Source: Bacteroides congonensis
GTDB lineage: Bacteria > Bacteroidota > Bacteroidia > Bacteroidales > Bacteroidaceae
Assembly: GCF_900130125.1 (NCBI RefSeq)
Contig: NZ_FQXY01000009.1
Location: forward strand, 535,760 to 599,759
Length of the DNA: 64,000 nt
Direction of reading: 5' to 3'
A program made the position numbers and the translations under genes. Of this stretch, positions 9,080 to 15,539 are shown one piece after another. Under the pieces are notes generated by a model. It was not told where the DNA came from and did no database searches. It saw nothing but the letters and a program-made list of their open reading frames with translations. Numbering within the stretch: the first letter of the stretch is position 1; the number at the start of each line of letters is the position of its first letter.

Positions 9080-10654
9080 TTAAGTATTTAGAATCTTCCA
9101 ATCTCCTATCGTACAACGTTCACTATCAAAGTTGACAGCCACCTTTACAATAGGTAAACCGCACAAAGCAAAACGTTCCGGATAATTTTTCAAGTCAATC
9201 TGTTCCATTGCCATATCCGCATCCTTATCCAACTTTAACTCCATAACATATAGCGTAGTCTTTGTACGCAGCACCATATCCACCCGTCCACGAGGAGTAC
9301 GGACTTCCACGTCTACATAGTAACCTATTAAGCTAAATATAATATAAAACATCTGCTGATAATGCCCCTCATATTTTGTGTTATCACATTGGGGTATCGT
9401 AGACAAGAATGTTTGCAAACGACGTAAAGCAGCATCCATATCACCATTACGGATATCACGGGAGAGATAAGCCACCATAGTCGTGGTTTCCGGAGCCTTA
9501 CTGCCGACATAATGCGGAAGGAGACTTTTCATCAAGCCTATTCTCACTTCCTTATTGGGAATATCCAATGTGTATAAGTCCAACTCCTTATCAAAATCCT
9601 TTATTGTGATATAACCACTTTGATATAATAACGGGATAATACTTGTCATCCTTTCCGTTGGTGCGTCAAAATCCTCAACCGCAGTCATTTTTCTCCCAAT
9701 TTCGGAAGGTCCTACACTATATTTATCCAACATCTTTATCAAATATGCAGGCGTTCCGCTACCAAACCAATAAGAACCAATCTTACCTTTTTCCATAGCT
9801 GTAAGCAAACTGAATGGATTGTACATATCCGGTGATGGATAAGTAAAATGATACCCATCATAATTTTCTTTCAACTTCATCAAGGCGACCTCTGGTGTAA
9901 CCTCCAAATTCTTCGCCAATTCATCCACATCTTCTTTCATCTGAGAATGTATCTCATCTTCGCTAATCCCACAGATGGCAGCATAAGGCTCATCCATACT
10001 GATGTTCTCAAGATTGTTCAGTTCACTAAAAATACTAAGTTGAGAGAATTTAGTTATACCAGTCAGAAACACATACCGCAAATAAGGATCACAGGCCTTC
10101 AATGGACTATAGAAATTGCGCATTATATTACGCAATACATCAAGATTTTCCCGTTCGTGTACCACGTCCAGTAGAGGAGCATCATATTCGTCAATAAGTA
10201 CAACCACTTTTTTGCCAGTCTGCTCGTAAGCACGTTTTATCAACCCCATCAAACGTTGATTGGGATTAACTTCCTCCTCCAACCGTCCATAAATCTGCTC
10301 ATATCCAAATAGTTTCAGATTTAATTCTTGCAACAGTTGCTCCTTATCCGCATGCTTGGCAGTGCTCATATCAAAATGCAGTATCGGAAACTCTATCCAT
10401 TCCTTCTCCAAATTTTCTATAGCCAGCCCACTAAAAAGTCCCTTACGACCGGAGAAATAACTATGCAACGTGGAAGTAAGCAATGATTTACCAAAACGTC
10501 GCGGACGACTCAAGAACATATATTTAGCAGAAGCATGCGTCATCCTGTAGACATATGCTGTCTTATCAATATAGAGGTAATTACCCTCCCGTATTTCCGA
10601 GAATGTCTGAATCCCGATAGGATATAATTTTCGCAAGTCTTCCATATCAATCAT
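9080..10654 (-). CDS. AAA-ATPase-like protein with PD-(D/E)XK nuclease domain
   Basis: This 524-aa protein belongs to a family expanded in Bacteroides. The N-terminal AAA-ATPase-like domain (about residues 8-230) has a P-loop FLSRPRRFGKSLLTSTL near residue 50 and a Walker B VVVLIDEYDAPLL near residue 153. The C-terminal part carries the DUF1703/PDDEXK_9 nuclease-like fold, with VDMVLRT followed by LYVMELKL near residues 458-475, the E-x-K half of the nuclease motif. The biological role is unestablished and mobile-element or defence functions have been proposed. The -7 box ends 8 nt before the ATG at 10654, so the second ATG (codon 4, 10645) may be the true start. Confidence 0.88.
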   Translation of the reverse strand: MIDMEDLRKLYPIGIQTFSEIREGNYLYIDKTAYVYRMTHASAKYMFLSRPRRFGKSLLTSTLHSYFSGRKGLFSGLAIENLEKEWIEFPILHFDMSTAKHADKEQLLQELNLKLFGYEQIYGRLEEEVNPNQRLMGLIKRAYEQTGKKVVVLIDEYDAPLLDVVHERENLDVLRNIMRNFYSPLKACDPYLRYVFLTGITKFSQLSIFSELNNLENISMDEPYAAICGISEDEIHSQMKEDVDELAKNLEVTPEVALMKLKENYDGYHFTYPSPDMYNPFSLLTAMEKGKIGSYWFGSGTPAYLIKMLDKYSVGPSEIGRKMTAVEDFDAPTERMTSIIPLLYQSGYITIKDFDKELDLYTLDIPNKEVRIGLMKSLLPHYVGSKAPETTTMVAYLSRDIRNGDMDAALRRLQTFLSTIPQCDNTKYEGHYQQMFYIIFSLIGYYVDVEVRTPRGRVDMVLRTKTTLYVMELKLDKDADMAMEQIDLKNYPERFALCGLPIVKVAVNFDSERCTIGDWKILNT

Positions 10655-10662
10655 ATTTTTTA

Positions 10663-10670
10663 CAAAGCTA
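10663..10670 (-). promoter_or_regulatory. -7 box of AAA-like ATPase gene
   Basis: The minus strand reads TAGCTTTG, a match to TAnnTTTG, only 8 nt upstream of the first ATG. It implies a leaderless or very short leader transcript, or a start at codon 4. Confidence 0.5.
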
Positions 10671-10742
10671 CTAAAAATTATTCATCACGCCATTCGTTGC
10701 TCTACAAAAATATATATCAATCATCCCATTCAACTTGAAACT

Positions 10743-10961
10743 CTACCACGACATTATTCTCTTTAAGGCTTCTTCATTACACACCTTTTTTCCCTGAGAA
10801 AAATTCTTTTCTACACGGTCTAAAATAGTATGAAGTTCATCTATTGAGCAACAACCTAGTATAGATGTAGAACTTGAATAAGCTCCATATCCAGAAGTTG
10901 GTTCTGACACATGTGAAGGATATTCTTTCTTCTCTATATCATGAGATTCTTTCTTTTTCAT
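10743..10961 (-). CDS. Small antitoxin-like hypothetical protein
   Basis: This 72-aa ORF starts at the ATG at 10961. An upstream in-frame TTG (10985) lies inside the promoter box and is excluded as a start. The first third is charged and polar with a short serine run. The C-terminus, SIDELHTILDRVEKNFSQGKK then EEALKRIM, resembles the helical tail of small prokaryotic antitoxins. No toxin gene is adjacent on this strand. The perfect -7 box at 10983-10990 supports expression. The function is not known. Confidence 0.55.
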   Translation of the reverse strand: MKKKESHDIEKKEYPSHVSEPTSGYGAYSSSTSILGCCSIDELHTILDRVEKNFSQGKKVCNEEALKRIMSW

Positions 10962-10982
10962 TTTATGAGCTGTTTTATACCA

Positions 10983-10990
10983 CAAAGATA
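10983..10990 (-). promoter_or_regulatory. -7 box of the 72-aa gene
   Basis: TATCTTTG on the minus strand lies 21 nt upstream of the ATG at 10961. It supports the short start of that gene. Confidence 0.5.
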
Positions 10991-11060
10991 GCTGGTAAAT
11001 CCGAAAATAGATACTATTCCTTAATTATTTTCCCTTAAACCGATAGAAAAAGACATCACT

Positions 11061-11110
11061 CAACATACCATTAAAACAGATATATCAACCATCTTCACAG
11101 ACAGTTGATA
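11061..11110. repeat. Direct repeat copy A flanking higBA
   Basis: This 50-bp segment matches 12009-12058 with two mismatches. It brackets the HigBA module on its left. The copy includes the left arm of an 11-bp hairpin that is complete only in copy B. The rest of 10,986-11,361 holds the amidase fragment, a GC-rich hairpin and the higBA promoter. Confidence 0.85.
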
Positions 11111-11193
11111 GACACGCTTCATACGCTCAGATAACGCCACATCATTTTCTTCCAGCACAATACGCATTGCGTCAATACCTTCATATTGTAATC
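11111..11193 (-). pseudogene. Fragment of N-acetylmuramoyl-L-alanine amidase gene
   Basis: This 83-bp stretch is collinear with 12571-12653 inside the intact amidase gene, with a handful of substitutions, and starts directly after repeat copy A. It therefore joins sequence from downstream of the amidase to an internal amidase segment, with about 510 bp missing between them. No intact ORF remains. Confidence 0.8.
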
Positions 11194-11245
11194 TTTATAT
11201 CTATGTAGAAATCTAAATAATCATCTTCTCATTCCTAACCAGTTC

Positions 11246-11269
11246 CCCGCCCATCTTGCGACGGGCGGG
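11246..11269. terminator. GC-rich hairpin upstream of higBA
   Basis: CCCGCCC and GGGCGGG form a 7-bp stem over a 10-nt loop, followed on the plus strand by a T-rich stretch. It may insulate the toxin-antitoxin operon. No gene clearly ends into it. Confidence 0.4.
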
Positions 11270-11326
11270 AATTTGTTTCTAAATAGTTAAATATCTCATA
11301 TTGCATTAAAGATTCAGCTATAAAAG

Positions 11327-11357
11327 TTGTATTATTATATAACTTATCCTATCTTTG
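11327..11357 (+). promoter_or_regulatory. higBA promoter
   Basis: TTG (11327-11329), 20 nt, TATCTTTG (11350-11357) is a canonical Bacteroidales promoter. The box ends 4 nt before the higB ATG, so the mRNA should be leaderless or nearly so. Confidence 0.75.
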
Positions 11358-11361
11358 TGCC

Positions 11362-11694
11362 ATGAGAAAGATAATCACATATAAAAACTATTTCAGCGAC
11401 TTCATTAAAAAATTATCCAAAGATGAAATGAATAAAATACGTCGTGCATTAGACTTGTTTAAAGTAGAAGATAAAATGCCAAGGCATTTCATAAAGTTTA
11501 TACGTGATGGAGTTTATGAGTTTCGTATCACTTATGGAAACAATGAATTTCGTATCTTTTTCATATATGATGGTGATACTATTGTGGTTCTTTTTAATGC
11601 ATTCAAGAAGAAGACGCAAAAGACACCCAATAATGAAATAGAAAAGGCATTAAAATTAAAGGAGGAATATTATGCAGCTAAAAGAAATCAGTAA
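11362..11694 (+). CDS. higB: HigB/Gp49-type toxin (RelE superfamily)
   Basis: This 110-aa protein matches the phage-derived Gp49-like/HigB toxin family, mRNA endonucleases that act on the ribosome. It has the typical order ITYKNYFSDF, then KFIRDGVYEFRITYGNNEFRIFF and a basic FNAFKKKTQKTP segment ahead of EIEKALKLKEEYY. Length and order are normal. The toxin gene comes first and overlaps the antitoxin by 23 bp, the usual HigBA order. The promoter box lies almost on the start codon. The module is bracketed by 50-bp direct repeats, suggesting it was inserted into this spot. Confidence 0.9.
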   Translation: MRKIITYKNYFSDFIKKLSKDEMNKIRRALDLFKVEDKMPRHFIKFIRDGVYEFRITYGNNEFRIFFIYDGDTIVVLFNAFKKKTQKTPNNEIEKALKLKEEYYAAKRNQ

Positions 11695-11977
11695 AGACAT
11701 CTATGATGTAGATGCTTGGTTGGACGAAGGTCTTGGAAAGGAGGGGACTCCCGAACGTGAGAAAAACCGTGAAAAGGCATGGGAGGAATATAACGCCCAA
11801 ATACTCCTCGAAGCCCGAAAAAATGCACGTCTTACGCAGTCAGAACTTGCTAAGCGCATTGGGGCTGACAAAGGATATATTTCAAGGGTTGAACGCGGGT
11901 TAACTGTTCCTACCGTTGCTACATTATATAAAATAGCTTCTGCCATGGGAATGACTGTGGAACTACGTCCTGCATGA
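11672..11977 (+). CDS. higA: HigA-type antitoxin, XRE-family regulator
   Basis: This 101-aa protein has an XRE helix-turn-helix at about residues 43-98 (LTQSELAKRIGADKGYISRV, then TLYKIASAMGM). It should neutralise the upstream toxin and autorepress the operon. The gene overlaps higB by 23 bp and has a strong Shine-Dalgarno (AAAGGAGG, 11658-11665) just ahead of the ATG. That is unusual for Bacteroides and would favour antitoxin synthesis over the leaderless toxin. Confidence 0.92.
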   Translation: MQLKEISKDIYDVDAWLDEGLGKEGTPEREKNREKAWEEYNAQILLEARKNARLTQSELAKRIGADKGYISRVERGLTVPTVATLYKIASAMGMTVELRPA

Positions 11978-12008
11978 GTATATGTGTAGTGCATTAAGCA
12001 TTTGTTTT

Positions 12009-12058
12009 CAACATGCCCTTAAAACAGATATATCAACCATCTTCACAGACAGTTGATA
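12009..12058. repeat. Direct repeat copy B flanking higBA
   Basis: This is the right-hand copy of the 50-bp repeat (copy A at 11061-11110). It contains an intact 11-bp inverted repeat (12027-12037 and 12052-12062, GATATATCAAC/GTTGATATATC) of which copy A keeps only 7 bp on the right, so copy B looks ancestral. Confidence 0.85.
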
Positions 12059-12183
12059 TATCATACATACAAACACATATCAGCTTTTACGCCAATATGA
12101 GGGATAAGTCAGGAATATACCGCTGTATTCTTCCCAACTCGTATAATGCAGGGAATTCATGAATATATCATGAGTTCAGGGAC

Positions 12184-12768
12184 CTACATATTTCTTTGAT
12201 ATTCCTTTAAATAGTTCGTAATACCTTCCAACAATATATTCGTGACGCACTGCTTCCCCTCTTCCGAGAGAAGATATTCAACATCCTCCTTATTATCCTG
12301 AAAGAAATTTTCGACCAGCACTGCCGGACAATTCGTTTTCTGACAGATATAAAGATTGGCAGTCCAATAAAGCTCCTGTGGAGACGGACGACGGACTTTC
12401 ACTTTCCTGTTCAAGGCAGCTTGTGCCAGTCGCCGGGCAAGCCGTTTACTATTCATTGAAGCGTTGTTACCAACAAATACGCTCCATCCGTTTGCAGACA
12501 TCCACTCAGCACCACTCCCCATCGCATTGCAGTGGATTGATATCAGTATAGCTTCCTTGTCGAATACATTGATACGCTTCACACGCTCAGATAACGTCAC
12601 ATCATTTTCTTCCGGCACAATGCGCATGGCGTCAATACCTTCATTTTGTAATCCGGTTACCACTCGGTCTGCAATCTCACGAGTATATGCATACTCCTTC
12701 AAACGACCGTCAGGCGAACGTTTACCAGGAGTTTCCTTGCCGTGTCCGTTATCTATTAATATTTTCAT
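12184..12768 (-). CDS. N-acetylmuramoyl-L-alanine amidase (Amidase_3)
   Basis: This 194-aa zinc amidase cleaves the amide bond between muramic acid and the stem peptide. Motifs seen are LIDNGHG at residues 4-10 (zinc His), EYAYTRE near residue 25, ISIHCNA near residue 76 and the catalytic-Glu strand VLVENFF near residue 154. No signal peptide is visible, so it may act in the cytoplasm, as a lysin, or need another export route. It starts 52 bp downstream of the YDY-repeat gene on the same strand with no terminator or -7 box between, so it may share its transcript. Amidases of this kind often sit at the 3' side of Bacteroides capsule loci. Confidence 0.9.
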   Translation of the reverse strand: MKILIDNGHGKETPGKRSPDGRLKEYAYTREIADRVVTGLQNEGIDAMRIVPEENDVTLSERVKRINVFDKEAILISIHCNAMGSGAEWMSANGWSVFVGNNASMNSKRLARRLAQAALNRKVKVRRPSPQELYWTANLYICQKTNCPAVLVENFFQDNKEDVEYLLSEEGKQCVTNILLEGITNYLKEYQRNM

Positions 12769-12820
12769 GTGTTAAATGTATGCTTCCTATATTAGTTTTA
12801 CAATTCTTCATACATATAGT

Positions 12821-13183
12821 TCAATAAATTTTATATCTAAAATAATCCGATTTTTCATAATCATAAATGCGAATCTCATTTCCACGCACTTCTCCCATAT
12901 AATAGGCACCAGACTCATAGTCATACCCTTTAAATTTTCCACGTTCTACTTTTATCAATATATAAAACCCCGAAACATAATCATAGAAATTAGGAAGTCT
13001 CCCTTGTATATAGCCTCTTCGCTTGTAATCATATATTTGAATCCTATTTCCCGACACTAAGGTACGTTTCTGATAGTAATAATGTTCTCCTCTCACAAAA
13101 TCATAAACAGAACTATATGAAGAACTAACATTTAATATCACTCCACATATATATGCCATACAAGCCCTCTTATCATTGTTCAT
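12821..13183 (-). CDS. Small YDY-repeat (beta-flower-like) protein, candidate RADAR accessory
   Basis: I do not recognise this 120-aa protein with certainty. It consists of about five tandem units of roughly 20 residues built on [IFGV]-Y-D-[YF] followed by an aromatic and a G-x-[IVL]-x-G turn (IYDYKRRGYIQGRL, FYDYVSGFYILIKVERG, GYDYESGAYYMGEVRG, IYDYEKSDYF). The pattern suggests a small all-beta repeat fold like the '4-fold beta flower' proteins. There is no signal peptide or catalytic motif. Its start overlaps the end of rdrB by 11 bp, so translation is probably coupled and the protein belongs to the same operon. A role with RADAR is inferred from position only. Confidence 0.7.
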   Translation of the reverse strand: MNNDKRACMAYICGVILNVSSSYSSVYDFVRGEHYYYQKRTLVSGNRIQIYDYKRRGYIQGRLPNFYDYVSGFYILIKVERGKFKGYDYESGAYYMGEVRGNEIRIYDYEKSDYFRYKIY

Positions 13184-15539
13184 TTTCCATAAATTTATAA
13201 ATATTGCAAGACCTCTGTAAATCAGTAATTACATTCATCCTTTTTATTGGTGAAAATCCACAACTTTCCAAATGTAAATACGCTCTAGCATACTCATTAT
13301 AAATATTAGTCATAAATATTCCTGGATCATCCGTACCCAGTACAACAGGTGGAAGCAAGCAATCCGTTTCTTGTACTTCCAACCATTTTTTCAAATGATA
13401 CTCTCCCAATTCTCTATAATAACTAATCCGCAAATTACTACTTGGCAAAGCTTCAACGGCAATCCCTTTCTTGGCCATTTTTTCTAGCATGATACATTGA
13501 AGCAGCTCCAAGATATCCACCGATATCACCCCTGTCGTCTCTATTTGAATTAATTTATCGTATTCAGCCCGACTTCCTCTACCTTGCAAAGGAGCATGAT
13601 ACATATTCATTATACTTCTCACCCTCTCTTCCTTTAACACATCAACAACTTTTTTGTATTCCTTATAAGATTCCACAGAGTCCCATTCTGCAATCTTTGA
13701 ATATTTTTTTTCTAAATACAAAAAAGGATCATATTTTCTAAGTTTCCATGCCAAACATAAAAGATAAGGTGGATAAAAATCTCCATATATTTTATATGCA
13801 AGTTCATGAATTTTACTTTCCAATTCCAAAATGACCTTCTGCAACTTTATATGATGAGATTCTTTCGTTAATTCCCAGACAAAAACTAAATCATCCAGCC
13901 ACTCTCCTTGTGAAACAAAACATATATTTCCTATTCGCGTCCTCCATAATTCAGGAGAAATTCCGACAGCAGTACAATGCCCCAACCTATCTCCCGAACG
14001 CAACTCCAGAAAATCAATAGCTTCCCAAATACTTCTCAACCCACTCAACAAATGTCTAAAATCCTCTCCTACATGAAAAGTTACATGCTCAATTCCCCTT
14101 TTTCTCAAAAAACGAAAGATCTGAGAAAAAACTTCCGGTCCTGTATCCAATTCATTTGCAGCCGCATCAATACCAACAATCTTAGAACTATATTTGCTCC
14201 TATGTAAAAAGCTATCAAGCGCCAACGCCTTTTTCTGCAATTTTTTCCGTAGCAAACGATGGCGAATCGCTAGTTTTTTGACTTTTTTTGATTCAGGTTC
14301 TTTAATAAAATGAGCTACTAATAATAGATTAGATTTTCCAAGCAGTCCAGACTCTTCTTTTGCCTTTTCATATCCTTTCATAATACTTGCAACTAAACGG
14401 CTATTCTCAATCAATGATTCTTTGGGTGAAAAACGTCCTTCCAAAGTTCCTAAATACACTTGTCCACCACAACTGGATAATTGCAGAAACCTATTTTTAT
14501 ATAGTTTTTCTACTCTATACCGAAAAGAATTCTCTGTCAGTAACTGAAACTGTGAAAATCCCGTTTGTGTTTGTTGCATTACTATAAATCTATGTACTAA
14601 TCCCTTTATTAACAAATAATGATGAAACCATCCTACCAATTCCATATTGCGAGTTCGTTTGATTTCATACATCACTAACAAATACAACAACAATTCTTCT
14701 ACCAGTATCCCCAATGAACTATCATCACGAACTTCTCCCCACAGATTTCTGAGAATCAAAGAGTCTTTTAGTCGATCTACAGTTCCCTGCTTGAATATAT
14801 CATTCCCCGAAGCGATTATTACAACCATCTTCCTCCTAATTTCCTGAGCATCCTCAAGTCTTTTCAACAATGTCATAGGGGTAAAATCGGCTATAATCTG
14901 CTCAGATAATTTTCTCACAGCCAATCTGCTATTATAAACCTCCAAATAATCTTTAGCTACAAGACATGGATTCTGTAGCATATAATTCCATAAAACATCT
15001 GTTTCTGTTGTTCCATTCAGATGTATATGCAAATCATTTAATCCCCCCGCTTCTTGAACCAAATAATTCAAATCCGGAAGAAAAGGTAGCAATTGTGCAG
15101 TATACTTAAAAATAGACAGCTTCCTTTTTGCAAAAGAGAATATATCATTAGGCTGAAGTAGACACATAGAAAAATCATCAAGAAAATTAGCTGCAATAAT
15201 TAATGAAGGTGGAACTTGAGTTATCAAATTCATCCATCCGTCAAAACGCTCCGCTTTTACATATAAAGAATCTCTTGATCGAAATAAATACTCCTCAGCC
15301 AATTCACAAGGCATCCTCCATATAAAATCATCAAAGTTCTCATAATTCGTCAGATACATATCCCCCAAACTTTCATAATATATATCACTTTTAAAGGGAT
15401 TAGCCTGTCTTTCTACCGCAATAAGTCTACGACAAATATGCCTAAAATCTACAATATGCTTTCCATCCAAACAACGTTCATACTCAAATAAACTTTCATT
15501 ATCGCACAGAAATTGAGACAATATCGGCAACATACCCAT
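13173..15539 (-). CDS. rdrB: RADAR adenosine deaminase RdrB
   Basis: This 788-aa protein contains a diverged adenosine deaminase fold. Signatures are HIH at residues 171-173 (metal ligands, in LNDLHIHLNG), HVGE at 489-492 (catalytic Glu), RLGH at 518-521, EALPSSN at 696-702 (the ECPTSN equivalent) and TDDPG at 736-740. At about 800 aa it is far longer than metabolic deaminases (about 340 aa), because of the N-terminal region and large insertions. Size and pairing with an ATPase match RdrB of the RADAR phage-defence system, which deaminates adenosine in RNA and ATP during infection. Its ATG directly follows the rdrA stop codon, with the stop and start abutting, so translation is coupled. Confidence 0.9.
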   Translation of the reverse strand: MGMLPILSQFLCDNESLFEYERCLDGKHIVDFRHICRRLIAVERQANPFKSDIYYESLGDMYLTNYENFDDFIWRMPCELAEEYLFRSRDSLYVKAERFDGWMNLITQVPPSLIIAANFLDDFSMCLLQPNDIFSFAKRKLSIFKYTAQLLPFLPDLNYLVQEAGGLNDLHIHLNGTTETDVLWNYMLQNPCLVAKDYLEVYNSRLAVRKLSEQIIADFTPMTLLKRLEDAQEIRRKMVVIIASGNDIFKQGTVDRLKDSLILRNLWGEVRDDSSLGILVEELLLYLLVMYEIKRTRNMELVGWFHHYLLIKGLVHRFIVMQQTQTGFSQFQLLTENSFRYRVEKLYKNRFLQLSSCGGQVYLGTLEGRFSPKESLIENSRLVASIMKGYEKAKEESGLLGKSNLLLVAHFIKEPESKKVKKLAIRHRLLRKKLQKKALALDSFLHRSKYSSKIVGIDAAANELDTGPEVFSQIFRFLRKRGIEHVTFHVGEDFRHLLSGLRSIWEAIDFLELRSGDRLGHCTAVGISPELWRTRIGNICFVSQGEWLDDLVFVWELTKESHHIKLQKVILELESKIHELAYKIYGDFYPPYLLCLAWKLRKYDPFLYLEKKYSKIAEWDSVESYKEYKKVVDVLKEERVRSIMNMYHAPLQGRGSRAEYDKLIQIETTGVISVDILELLQCIMLEKMAKKGIAVEALPSSNLRISYYRELGEYHLKKWLEVQETDCLLPPVVLGTDDPGIFMTNIYNEYARAYLHLESCGFSPIKRMNVITDLQRSCNIYKFMENEQ

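Noticed and set aside
13173..15539. Ordinary purine-salvage adenosine deaminase
   Set aside because: Length is more than twice that of metabolic enzymes, large inserts separate the motifs, and it is translationally coupled to a 980-aa ATPase.
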